From the NCBI GenBank assembly GCA_900617975.1, contig UZAE01012017.1, forward strand, positions 19,518 to 83,517: a DNA stretch of 64,000 nucleotides. The letters are read 5' to 3'. Made by a program: the position numbers and the translations under genes. The notes beneath the pieces were generated by a model, which did no database searches, was not told the DNA's origin, and saw nothing but the letters and a program-made list of their open reading frames with translations. Position 1 is the stretch's first letter; each line of letters starts with the position of its first letter. The DNA comes from Rodentolepis nana. Its lineage: Eukaryota; Platyhelminthes; Cestoda; Cyclophyllidea; Hymenolepididae. Shown piece after piece: positions 44,230 to 56,500 of this stretch.

Positions 44230-46251
44230 CTAAAAGAGAAAAAATATTGTTTTGGCGGAGGATTAGTATAAACTGCAAGCCCGTGTTGAGAAACACTCAT
44301 TTTGCTGTATCACCAGACCAATTAAAAAACGATAAGTTGTAGTTGGAGAAATGTAGGAGTATCAGTGTTACACTTTACAAGTGGTTGGGAAAGTAAACTA
44401 ATATGGTTCAATATTTTGTAGTTTTGATTATTAAGCAACCTCTCTAATGTAATTTCACACTTCTAAATAATTGGGAAGTTAGGTTAAACTGCTGCGGTGC
44501 TCATGAGGGAGTTCGAAATTTTCCTGTTTTATTGACACGAGCATTAAAAATCCATTTGGCAGAAATTACTTCCAAATTTCAAATATTCGAAAACAGACAA
44601 GTTAATAACAAGGTTGAAATATACAATTAGTAATAGAAATAAAAGAATACCATTGCCATTTCAAAATAGATAACAAGATGATGAGAAATAGCAGAAGCTT
44701 AGCATGACCGAGTTCATTAAAGACATCGCCCGTTATGATACACAAGCATTCATTTACACATTGAAAGCTGTCACTACGCCATTAACCCATAAAAATGGAT
44801 TACGATTCACAAAGCATCTATTTCTGAAATCATCTATTACCACTACAGATCTTGTCTGTTTCCTTTTATGGCAACGTGTTATCTTCCCTTATGACGAAGG
44901 CAGAAGAAGCCATACTATCGGTAGTTTAGGTCACGTTGAGCTAAAGCTTAAAAATAACCATATTTATGAGTTGAGATGAGATGTGTCTATTCTATATGCC
45001 AAAAGATAAAGATGGACTTGAATAAAAACGAAAGCCAAAAAATTACAGAGAACGTCGAAAACATACCCAAATATCACAATAGCCACTAAAACATCGCTCA
45101 GGAACGCGTAGGGCATAGAGCAGAGCACCAGAGATGTAGAGAAAGGCCATAATAATAAGCCATCCTAGAGAACCGTCATCTACGGCTGATTTCCAGCCAA
45201 CAACAACAGCATAATGTGTAGCAGGAATAACTCCGGACAACCCCAGACCAATAAAGGATCCAGCTCGAATTGGTCGAAATCTCGGTGTAGAGAAGGCATC
45301 CAACATCGATACACAAATCGTTACAACTCCAAGAACGCATATCAGGGAGAGGTAGCTTACCATGGCCGCAACATCACAGTAAAAAGTGTAGTAGAGGTAA
45401 GGCACAAAAGAACCGATTGTCAGAACTGCTATTCCTGCGTAATCCAATCTACAAAAAAGTGAATATAAAAGGACGAAACAAAAAAGTAATACTGGAAACA
45501 GTAGCGTACTTGTTTGCAAAACGAGACACTTTGGGAGAGTGACAGCTTAAAGTGTGAAAAATGCAAGAAAATCCCAGGCAAACAACAGCACCAATAAAGA
45601 AAGCAGAGAATACCAATTTATCCTGCCACTGAATGCTCTCTGGTGCGAAGGAAAGAAAAAATATCCAAATAGCAATAAATAAAACACAGCCTAAAGAGCA
45701 GGAATTTAAAAAAGTATGTTGATATTACCAAGTAAATGAGTCCATATATTTCCAGTTTCTGTGTGAATTCGAAAAATAGATTTAGCACAGCCCCAGTAAG
45801 AGTTAAGAGCTGGTCTATGGCCACCCCTAATGAAATCATTATCCTTCATCCACTGAGGTAACTGAGTAAACTGAACTAGGCCCCATCCACGAAGCCAAAC
45901 CTGTCGTACGAATTCCTCGGCACTATGGGCCATTGTCTGAGCAAGCTAAACAAAGGATGAGAATTCATAAAAAAGTAATACAAAACCATTAATTAAAGAA
46001 TAAATAAAACTATCTATATAAATACTTACACTAGCGAAATCGTAGGTGAAAATGGATTCCGTACAACCAATTTTAGATGCACCAACATCCTCCACTGACT
46101 TCATGACATTTGAACCCATTTTATTTCGATTTAGAGGTTCAGTAATTTCTGTTTTATTCTCCATTTTATAGAAAGCAGCTAAAGGAAACTAGAAAATTAC
46201 AAAGATCTACTTACATAGCTCTCTGGATGTTTTTTGTCTTGGCCTCCTCAT
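44077..46251 (-). CDS. ADIPOR1: Adiponectin receptor / PAQR-family homologue, six exons
   Basis: Exons 46251-46215, 46178-46030, 45945-45729, 45690-45510, 45448-45067 and 44229-44077 join in phase to 372 residues; human ADIPOR1 has 375. These are seven-transmembrane zinc enzymes (ceramidase-type) with a cytosolic N-terminus. Signatures: EEFVRQVWLRGWG, LPQWMKDNDFIRGGHRPAL, SIFRIHTETGNIWTHLLG, SCIFHTLSCHSPKVSRFANK, LDYAGIAVLTIGSFVPYLYY, GLGLSGVIPATHY and SHQIFHVFVVAAAFVHYYG. The three zinc-binding histidines are all present: one in FHTLSCHS (the first His) and two in SHQIFHV...VH as IFH and the SHQ pair. The upstream ATG at 46251 is chosen because it is in frame across a 36-nt intron and restores normal family length. 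ADIPOR1 and ADIPOR2 cannot be separated in an invertebrate. Confidence 0.93.
44230..45066 (-). other. Adiponectin receptor homologue, last intron
   Basis: An 0.84 kb intron. A plus-strand frame inside it (44704-44979) has no supporting feature. Confidence 0.6.
45067..45448 (-). CDS. ADIPOR1: Adiponectin receptor homologue, exon 5
   Basis: It encodes helices 3-6: LDYAGIAVLTIGSFVPYLYY, AMVSYLSLICVLGVVTICVS, AGSFIGLGLSGVIPATHYAV, LGWLIIMAFLYISGALLYAL and RVPERCFSGYCDIW, then a GTATGT donor. Confidence 0.94.
45510..45690 (-). CDS. ADIPOR1: Adiponectin receptor homologue, exon 4
   Basis: It carries helix 1 (CVLFIAIWIFFLSFA), helix 2 (LVFSAFFIGAVVCLGFSCIF) and HTLSCHSPKVSRFANK, which includes the first zinc-ligand His. 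Confidence 0.92.
45729..45945 (-). CDS. ADIPOR1: Adiponectin receptor homologue, exon 3
   Basis: It encodes LAQTMAHSAEEFVRQVWLRG to IFRIHTETGNIWTHLLG, the highly conserved juxtamembrane region before helix 1. It ends in phase 1. Confidence 0.93.
46030..46178 (-). CDS. ADIPOR1: Adiponectin receptor homologue, exon 2
   Basis: It encodes SAFYKMENKTEITEPLNRNK through IGCTESIFTYDFAS, a polar N-terminal cytosolic segment without close family matches. It ends at a GTAAGT donor. Confidence 0.75.
46179..46214 (-). other. 36-nt intron
   Basis: It is bounded by GTAAGT and TTTCCTTTAG. Introns this small are known near the 5' ends of flatworm genes. The nearer alternative AG (46189) would create a frameshift and stop. 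Confidence 0.55.
46215..46251 (-). CDS. ADIPOR1: Adiponectin receptor homologue, first coding exon (37 nt)
   Basis: It encodes MRRPRQKTSREL plus one base before a GTAAGT donor. A strong acceptor (TATTCCCTTCCAGCAG) lies 6 nt upstream of the ATG. Joining to 46178 completes a Ser codon and continues AFYKMENKTE in frame. If this exon is 5' leader only, translation would start at the ATG at 46164. Confidence 0.6.
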
Positions 46252-47493
46252 ATCAACCTGCTGGAAGGGAATAAAACAAATTGTACCATATATCTTTTTG
46301 TCTACATTTTTTAACAAACCATGATATAAATGTAAGAATAACTTAGGAATATTTTAGGTTGAACTGAAATCAAGTGTTAATAAATTTATGGGAGCATCAT
46401 TAAAATTTGACATAAAAATCAACCTTACCAAAATCTCAATGACTTGCTCTGCAAATTCTTATAGAATATTTACAATTAGAATAAGCATGTTAAATTTTTG
46501 CGAATGAAAATCTACAATCGTGTAGAGAAAATAGAAAAATTGTACTTTTAAAATATCTTATAATCTAAATACCACGAATATTAAATCATTCTCTCGTAAT
46601 TATGCCCATCTATCACTTCATTATTCAAGTATCTTGGAATTGTTTAATGTGATCTAACACTTCGAACCTCCCAATCTTATTCAGCTATTGTAGACGCATC
46701 TTTGTTTTGAATTAAACTTTTCGTAAGGTCTGTTTCTCCTAGTTAAATTTAAGAAGCACTATTACGTCGTAAAAGCGCAAAACTTTCAAATTTTTATTCG
46801 TATCATCTTCAAGAGCACTTCAAGGCATCCACTATTAACCAAGGGAAAACACAAAGGGGTATTTTTGCCGATCCTAAACTTTTGAGACAACTTTCTAACT
46901 CGTCAGTTTTAAGTTTGTCAACTTTGTTGCTCGCAAAAATTTACAGGTGTAAATTTAATATCGGCCCGCATATACACAATCTCCTACGCACAAACAACAG
47001 CAAGTTCATTTGTTCCACTACCTAAAAGTCGTTAAAAAGTTTTTTAATGCTTTGACTGGATTAAATTCCATGATAGATTTTCAATTCATGCCAAAACAAA
47101 TACTGATAATATTTTGTTTTAGTGTATACCCGTGCCAATAAAATGCAATATAATTAAAAAATTGCATTAAAAATTAATATCACTTAAATATCTTTACGCA
47201 ATTAATCAAAATTAAAATTATATAATCTTTGATACCCTTGGCTTGTCCTTCAAGGACGAATTGCGCCAGATAGCGGCTTCTTCGAATAGTGTGACCTTTC
47301 TTATCTTTGACGTTTTTTCATGTATATGGGGAATATTCATTTTTAAAGAAACTCTTGTATCACTATAAATGAGTTAAACTTAAACCCTTTGTTATTAGTC
47401 GTTATATACCCATGCATTTTGTTTTAAGCTATCTAATATTGCATTACCACACAATCTAACTTAAACCTCCACATATTTTTCAGAAGCGAAGAA
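46252..47493. promoter_or_regulatory. Divergent intergenic region, adiponectin receptor (-) / WDR62-like (+)
   Basis: A 1.24 kb gap between two start codons on opposite strands must contain both promoters or splice-leader acceptors. The sequence is AT-rich without a clear TATA pair. CCACATATTTTTCAG at 47469-47483 is an acceptor 10 nt before the WDR62-like ATG. Confidence 0.45.
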
Positions 47494-47535
47494 ATGTCAA
47501 AAACTATTAGATCCGTCCGATCAGCAAAACCGAGG
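47494..47535 (+). CDS. WDR62: WDR62-like exon 1 (42 nt)
   Basis: It encodes [14 protein letters not shown], a basic N-terminus, then a GTATAC donor. An acceptor lies 10 nt before the ATG. Homology is not informative here; support is phase and position. Confidence 0.7.
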
Positions 47536-50500
47536 GTATACGTGTCTGTTATATTTATTACTTGTTATGTCTATCTAGAATGCCTACAATGTCGTCCTTG
47601 AGCGTGTTCTTGGGTTTACCGCGATAAATAATTGCTCCATCGCACTAGATACAAAGAATTCCACTGTATTCTACACCGCGGGGTAAGCCATTTTGAATAT
47701 TTTTACTCTTTTTGAGCAACATCGATTATTAGTGTCCTTGTCTTGCTATAGCTGTGTAGTTGTTGGCGAATCCTGCATATCTAATTTTCAATTCATCGTT
47801 CAGAGTCCATCAAGAAAATCCCTGACCTGTTTGGATGTTAGCTCGGATGGTAAATATATAATCACTGGCGAGGTAAGTGTGTTTTACTTATTCACGTTAG
47901 CTCTCTTATCCGATGTATTAGTTAAACTATTGATTTCAGTATCGTTTATAATTAGGTTCAGAGCATATTTTTTAACAACGTTCCGAATGTCTACTCAGAG
48001 TTGAAAAGTTTTGAACCATTGATTTATTAAACCTGAGTACTTCTTATGCGCTTAGTTTAAGATATGTCTTTGTTTACCCAATATTTCATATTAAACATTT
48101 GAATGTATCTTGTGCTCTTATGAAAGAGCTGACCGTGCTTTCTGTCAATTCCTTTAATTTACGTGTTTTGAAATAATTATAATATTTCTCTTAAAAAAGC
48201 TCATCAGGGAAATACAGTAATTTAATTTATTAGCTGTCATGATGGTTAAATGAGTTTTCTCCGCCCAAGACAAGGTTTGACTAATTATATTCTGTCTTAT
48301 TAAAGCGACTTATAGTTTTGAAATACCCTCTCTCAGAATTTATTCTTATATTTTCTACAAAATATTTATGCAATTTTCTTCACAAACATTGTCATTCCTT
48401 TCCGACCAGTATCATGTCTTTATTTTAACCAATTGCTTGCAAATCAATGTCACATTACATTAGTAACTGACATCGAATCAATTCATTAGGGGATTTATTT
48501 CTCTCTTTTAGTCCTCTTATATAAGTATTAAGATTACGCCACTCTGGCAATGTGTAAAAATTCATCTGTTTCTGGATAATATGTCGACGAAATGCCTAAG
48601 ATATACATAAGTAACTCAATTTGTCAATTTGAAACTGGGCACTCCCTTATAGTGTTTTTTATTGGTTAATCGTTTATTACCTTCATAATAACTATTTCCT
48701 CATACGATTGCTTTGTTTTTAGTCCGGACATCAACCAATGGTGCGTGTTTGGAGTCGCACAGATGGACATCAGTTGGGTGCTTTGGCCAGTCATCATTTT
48801 CGCATTAGCTCTGTTCGCTTCAGCCCAGGTCCCGCCACTTACATCGTATCAGTTGGATGTCAGGAGGATCAAACCATCTGTGTCTGGGATCGAACTCAAT
48901 TTCAAAAAGTCGCCTGCGCCAAGGTCTCGGCCAAGGCAAGTTCAAAACTTGAATTTCTTTCCTTGCCTCGGAATGTTTTCTCACCTTGAAAGTGCTACTT
49001 GTTTAAAAATCTCTTAGAAATAATGAGATTTCAATATTCATATATACTGCCGTTTGCTACTGAGAGTGGAGAGAGTGAAATCCGATGATTCCTCTCTTGA
49101 GCAGAAATTTACACCTTTTCCCTTAAGATCTGTTTTGGAGCTAATATGAAGTCATCTCATGCGGTTAAAGCCCAATTCTGGGTATAGCATTGCTCTGTAG
49201 GCAACTTCATACCTACTTATTATACTTACTTTTGCTAACAGAATTGCATCAATTTATTTGGTTCTCTCTGGTATATATATAGCTGTTAATTGAAATAGGA
49301 GTTAAATTCAAATTTAGTAAAACTATCGCAGAACCTGTAGCCTTGACTTTCGTAGGACAGTTCTCCATAGTCCAAATAGTGCATTGATCTGAGTTAGTGC
49401 TTTCCTCTTTATCTTTTATAACCGTTTTATTCGAACGATTGGTTTATAAACATCCATGTAAAAACAGAACAAACATATGTAAATCTAACTTCGTTCTTCA
49501 ACATTTAAGAGTGTTGAGTTTTTCTCTCCCATTTGTACATTTTCTTGGTTCTTCGTAACCCTTTTCACTCCCTACTCACTTGTATTGCTTATTAAGCAAT
49601 TAAAAACCACCACAGTTAAATTAATTAGGAGCGTTAATCATTGGTAATTGATACATAAACCTTAAATACTTGATTTTTTCAGTCATTGTAGATGTCATGA
49701 CACCTAATTTACCAATTGGCTGTATATTATTGATTAAAGTGTCCTAAAATTGGGGGCGCTATTAATTGGTACATCCCTTTCCCCCTTCTTTAGGTCAACG
49801 CCGTGGCATTTGCCAATGATGGAGAGTACTTTGTCACCGTTGGAATTCGACATGTTCGATTCTGGTATCTGGAGGAGAAGAAGCGATCCAAGGTGCCACT
49901 ACTTATTTGTATATCATACTTATTCAAATACATCTTAAATCCCGTGATAGTTTACTTTTTTTCTAGAACAAAAATAATGCGACACATATGTCACTTTCCT
50001 TTACTTACAAAAAAATGAAGTTCTAAAAACTGCACTTGACCGGTTTTTCTGCTCTGACAATTAAATATGCTCCTAGTTTTAGGAAAAGGACATTATCTTG
50101 GTTCAAATCTAACGCATAAAATGTCCTCTTTTAGGCTTTCAAAAATTTCACTTACAAATTAGATGCATTTTTGTCGTATAAATATTTTTTTAAGAATGCG
50201 TCATCTTACTGATGCCTAATACGATTTTTACTGCGCAATATTTTCATAAATTCAAAATTCATGGAAAAAAATCGAACAAAAATTAAGTGCGGATTTTGGT
50301 CAATCAAGTCACAGCTGCTGTTAGCTACCAGCGGCCGTATCTTTCACTACGTGTGCGTACGTGCACTTCCTATGCGCAGTATTTTACAATCATTTTTTTT
50401 TCTCCCCGAAATTGTCTCACCAACAGGCTTGCAAATTTGGCGTTTCATCTCTCTTTTAAGTGTCTTGTCCTTGGCCAAAATATATCACCATTAACTTCGC

Positions 50501-53500
50501 TGCAGATTTACAACATTCGATTGAGAGTGATTCATACTCAGTCATTAAAAGAGCGACTTGTGTGTTGGAACGCACTAACCTTTTTCAATAAATATTGGTC
50601 ATAGGGGGGGGGGGTGGAGTGGGGGTGGCAATCAAATAATTTATTAGCGTTATTGGAAAGTTAATGGATTTTAATAAATGAATTGTACATAAACGAGAGA
50701 AGGCTAGCAACATCAATTCGTGCGATGATCTTTTTAGACATTCAGAAAGGAGGAGTAGGGTAAAATCACTCAACCTTCCCAACTCCCCTCCCTCCCCCCG
50801 TTGAGCATCGGAATAGAGAGGAGAGAAATTATTCTTTTTTGATTAGCGTTTTCTATCACCAACAGTCTGCCCAACACCTGACTCCAACCGCCTGTCAGCT
50901 CTATATATGCGAAAGTTTAAATTTTTTCCTTTTTATTACTCAGTCGCGCGTTGATCATTTTAACTTCTCCATGAGGACTTATTTTCACTTTTTTGCAGTT
51001 TTTCGGAAAGATGTCACAGAGACCGTTTCTCCATTTATTCGAGTTTTCTGCAGAGTTGCCCTGTCTACTCTGTAAAACTTGTTGTTTTCTGTCTCCTATT
51101 ATTTGAATAAGTCGGTTATTCGATTGGACATGATTGCCCAATCACTAATTTACAGTAAATTGCTGTTGACTATTGCCTCTCCTTTGGGGTTCTTAAGTAT
51201 CTTAACTTTGTTACCATCAAGAATGAAATCATCTTAGTGTAGTGCACATGTGAATTTGCACGATCTTTATTCGTAAAAGTGATCTTTGGTGTGTTCCAGA
51301 TGGAGATCCTCCTAATAATTGATGTTAAGTGAAATAATACTTGTGTTCACACATTGTTGTGAAAATATGAATTCGCTTACAAATTCAGCATTCCTGGACT
51401 TTGCTTTTAGATGAGGAGTAAGAAATTACTTTAAGTGAAAGCAGGATAAGTATAGAGGGGGGGTGGGGGAGAGGGGGTGTTATTTATCATCCCACTTCCA
51501 ATAGTTCGATTTTATTAGTTGAAAGGAGTCGCACTCACTCCTTTGCCACTTGTTAAGGCGAAAATAAAAATTTTGTTATTTTTGCGGGGTATTGGTCGTG
51601 TTGCACCATTTCAATAAGGGATGTACTGTGAGGTGACTGCTATTGCTTCAGTCATTTAGTATTAATTACTCGTTCTTCCTTTTTGTTCAATTTTCACTTC
51701 GTTATCTGGACATTTTTGGGTCAACCAAGCTAATTTTCGTTCAATTCTAGGGCCATTGTGTTGAAGCTACCGAAGTATAGGCTACTAGTTTGTTGAGTAG
51801 GTAAATTATGGAAACTAGTGAAGCCTAAACCGAATGTAAAATCTTCAACTAAAGCCAGCAGCTAACAGAAGCAGTTTCCAAATTCTCTCCCTTTTCCTTT
51901 CTTCTGCCACGCGATAGACTGATCTATTCGTTAGTCAAATTAGAAATTTCTCCCCACAAAATTAATGCTGTTTTTGCCATACCCTTTGATATCGCTAAAT
52001 GGCTAATGAGTGGCTAGCTTCTTAAGTGCTTACTTTCAGCACCTGCTTCGATTTCATACCTATTTTTGTCTCCCTGCAAGGTAAAAGAAACCCAACCACT
52101 GAAGGGGAGGAATGCAGTACTCGGAGATATACTCCACAACACCTTCACAGATGTCTGCTGTTGCCTGGATCCAGGCGAGTCTGGGGGTGTGCCGCAAATT
52201 CTCACTTTGGTTCTCTCGCAGGCTGGCCAACTACTCCAAATCAACTCCTCTCGTTGCGTCACCAAATGGGTTGATCTCAAGGTCAGTTGTTCTTTTTGTC
52301 ATTATTTAATTACCTTTCATTTCTGATATCACTCAAAAATTTGTCGGGGACAATACTTCTCCAGAGAAAATCTAGCAAAATACCGTTCTGCTCTCGCCTT
52401 GAGCAGAGGGTTGGCATTAACCAATTTTAATCGGTGCAACGGTTGAGGTCGATCCGCTCACTCCATACGCACTGTGTAGGCATCGAACTCATTGAACAGT
52501 GACTTTTGGCTGAACTTCCTCAGAATTCATTGCACTGAATTAAGTGCCACACTCGAGCATTTTTCAACGCTTATCTCTTTTGGAGAGAGGCAACATCATT
52601 AGCGAATTTAGCCATTCCGCTCCCTAATCGAACACCAACTCAAGTTTCAATGTATGTACTTTAAAAGTTTTTTTTTCTTATGTTTGCGTTATGGATTAAC
52701 TTGTTATAAGTATCCTTCTCTTTTACTCAGAATTCAGAGAGAGGGGGGGGGGGAGAGAAAATAGGCAGATTTAGTGCGACAATACTGACCTAGTAACCGG
52801 ACTAGACTGTACCGTCTTCATTGTTATTAAGATACCATGCACACACACATAGACTTCATTGTCAGAATGTGGCGGAATACGACTGATTGAACAAATGACC
52901 AATTAGTAAATTTCAGTTGAATTAATTATGCCGTTACCTATCACGGTTGCGACGAGGAAGTGGCGGACAAACGGTATGCAACCGATATTGCACCTCCTTT
53001 CCGTTTGCAAGCTCCCTTGCTTCGTCTCACTTTTGAGGACTGGCAACCATTATGACCTAACCCATAACAATCATAGTTGACTTAATTACTGAAGTGGATG
53101 TACGCATGCGAACATAGTAATGTCCTAGCTCTATAAACAAGTTGCCAGACCCCTTATTCTTTGTGTGATTGTTCCTACGACATTGAAATAAAACAATTAA
53201 GGCATGTGACATATCTTATTATCAGTTAGCTGCCATTCAATAGCCCAGAGGGGCTAATACCCCAGAGATATGCAATTACTAGGGGAACAAAGTGCTTCAA
53301 ACATCTATTTAGTGGGTACCGTGTTTTTTTGGGGCTAGCATTTCGAGCAGCATTAAGTGACAGTCATCAGAATTAGAAGCGTAACTCCATTGTCTGCTGT
53401 TATTTCGCCCAGGTAACAAGCGCAGCATGTTTGGCTTTAAGTAGGCAGGTGGTGGCTGTCGGCTGTGCTTCCGGTGTGTGCCTCCTCTTTTCGGCTGTCA

Positions 53501-56500
53501 CCTTGCGATTCATCACCCGAGTCCCCCTACCCCATCCCCTCGGCACTTCTATAGCCGTAAGTGTCTTTCCTTTTTTTCTTTTTTTTTCATAATAATATTA
53601 TATGCACTTACTTATGAAGATGGGCTTAATTTGTCAATCAGGCGAGTGAGGTTGTAGCTAGGGTTACGAGTAGATAGAGTGACTTTGAAGAGGCGCTTTG
53701 TGTGTGTGTGTGTGTGTGTGTATGTGTGTCCCATACCTCATTTTCTTTGCATGAATTCTATTTTAGAGTTGGGAATTGACATGGTTGACCTTTTAGAAAC
53801 GGCGGCTCTGTTAAATTGACTACCTTGACGTCTTGTTTAGTTCTAGTGTTATTTCTACCAAGTTGGTATAATCTGCGCTGTTTCTGTCACTGAGGTTTGG
53901 CTAACAATATAGTCCCGTGGACTTCGAAATATTTACCTAGGTAATAAATAGGCCTGCATAGGTTTGGATCAATAAGAAATAACTTTAGTGATGTTGTGAT
54001 CGCATTCTTACTAGCTTGTGTATTGTGCGCAGTGGATAGTCCCTTAGCTTCAGCCAGGAATACCGAAAGTCTTCCAGTTGGCTTTCTAGCGTTACACGCC
54101 TATTATGATATATAGAATGCTTACCTTGTTTAGTATTTTCATGAAGCATACATTCCACCTGTCAGGAGTTGATTAATTTAACTACTTTACACTTCTTTGC
54201 TTCCCCTTTTCATTATCGCATGAATGGCCTTGATTTAGTAAGTATTTATTTATTTATATCAACTGGCAAGCTTTTTGATAGTTATCATTAGCCCTGCAGC
54301 TGACTTCGGGTCTTCACAGAGAGGAGAAGGGACATCAAAGTGACAAAAAGTCGAGATGGGAGGCAAAATAATGATTCTCAGAGGTAAAAGAGGCAGACAG
54401 ACACAAAGGCATAAAAAAGGTAAGATGAGTACTGTGGAAGGGGTTGAGTATGACAAATAGTCGGGTCATAGAAATTTGAAGTCAGAAGTCAACTGCCGAT
54501 CAATAGACTTTTTTGTCGTATGAGTATACTTTGCCCAGGGTGCACCACGTGGAGGTATGTCTATTGCGCACCCCTGATTTAGTAATTAGTTTTAACAAAG
54601 CTTCCTTTCATGTTGTAGTCCTAAATGGGAAGATATCCTGTAATCGCATTTAATCGCCTCTCTTTCTTGCCATGAATAACCAGTGCAGTTAGTCGTCCAT
54701 ATCACTAGATGTGCGCCCTGTGGTTGCAATTCAAATCAGGTTTGGGAGAAATATCGAGCATCTATGAAGAGGATATTTCAGTTAGAAGTAACATTGGCTT
54801 AAATTGGTGGAATAAAGTGGGGGCGGGGGAGCTGAGAAGACAGATCTATCTACTTAGTCATGGTTAGCTGTTATCTTGCTTTAAGACTATTAAGGATAAT
54901 CCATTTTTTCCCTTTCCAGAGTTCGAAAATTGGGACACCCTTTTTAGCCGCCGGTTCAGGAGATGAAGTGTCTTTTGCTGAGGTGGCGGCTATAAAATTC
55001 GACCTTACTAATGGTCTTCTCATCTGTATGTATGCTGATCATAGGTGTGTCAAGCATTCTTACTATTTATATGAACATTAAATGTCATTCTATTAAAATA
55101 TTCAATTAGAACTTGAACGGGGTCTAGGATCTAACTCGTATTTGAGGTGTTTTCGACATTTTCGGAGATTTCATTTCAAACTGCCTTCTTGAATACGTGT
55201 AGTTTTATTGGAATACTTTCATAGATGGAATGGAAATACTGTAATATTATGATTTATTGAAGAAGTTTTAACCAATCACTGTGATATGTGATCAGATAAC
55301 GAACCAGTCGAAGAATGATGGATGACCTCACCTTATCATAAGCTGCCATGGTTATAACACGGAAGTGACATGTTGATGACTGGAAATTGATGAAGCACTT
55401 TTCCGTGCACAGCAAGGCATTGGATTTATCTTCCCCAAAAAATGATCTTGACGCCGTTCAAATTTCCTAGCTCAAAGTTTAAAGAATCTAAACACGTGTG
55501 TGTGTATGTGTGTATTTACTATTCTATTTTCTTTCATTGTTTACTTTTCATGTTTTAACATCTGGTTTTTTGAATGGATTCTCGTTTGGGGGAACTAGAG
55601 ACTGTTTAGCCATGGTGCTTCCATTTAATGGCATTTCCTTGCAGTTTAAGTCATGAAGATGAGACTAACATAAACTAGAGGCGGATTTAACACATTGAGT
55701 ATTTTTTTATTTTCTAGTCTCTACTGCTGGGACGTGTCGAATCTGAAATCCATCACTCGACGCTTCGCGCATTTTTATCACAGTCGAGCTGTGTGCGGTG
55801 GTTCGATAACCTCCACTTCCTCCGTCACATCAACATTACCTTCCACTCCTGACGAGACGGATCTGGGTCGATGGGCTCCTGCTGCAGACCCTGCCGTGTC
55901 TCCCCCTCACGTGGAACACTTCGCCACGTGTTCAGATGATGATACAGTCCGCATATGGGCCTTTCCTGTCAATCGATCCACTTTCAAAGGCGTCGAACTA
56001 TTTCCTGATGGCATGGTAAGGGAATGGCTTAAATGTTTGGGCATAAGTGACCCTGATTATCCTATTGTATTCAATGCATAACGTATTAAAATCATTATGT
56101 GGATCAGAATCGATTATTTTTGGCGCTAAACTCGATAGAAACTCATAAGCTGCATTTACCCTTGTTGTGTGAACCCTCCCTTGAGGCATTTATTGGCTAA
56201 CCAGGCAACCAATCACGTACCGCGTACCCAATCTGTATAAAACATTAGCTCCTGTTTGGTTCTGTTTCTTTTTGCTTCTTCTTTTTCATCGAGTCTAGTG
56301 TTATATTAATTGGTTATTGAGTGTATTTCAAAGAACCAATTCTGTATTTGCCGAGGAAGTGATTTAAATATTGACTCGCATAGAAGGAGCCTGAGAAAAG
56401 GACATGTTTGGTTTGATTTGAAATTCAAATTACACCCAAGCACTTTCTTGTGGCTCTATAAGGGAGATTCATGAAGAATTTTGTTTTAAGGTCTTGGCAG

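Larger units (their letters stand above)
53557..54919 (+). other. WDR62-like intron 7, with (TG)n and repeat A copy 3
   Basis: A 1.36 kb intron with a TG microsatellite at 53698-53729 and a ~310 bp repeat A copy in sense orientation. Confidence 0.6.

Noticed and set aside
44704..44979. 91-codon plus-strand frame in the last adiponectin-receptor intron
   Set aside because: It has no domain or splice support and lies opposite an established intron.
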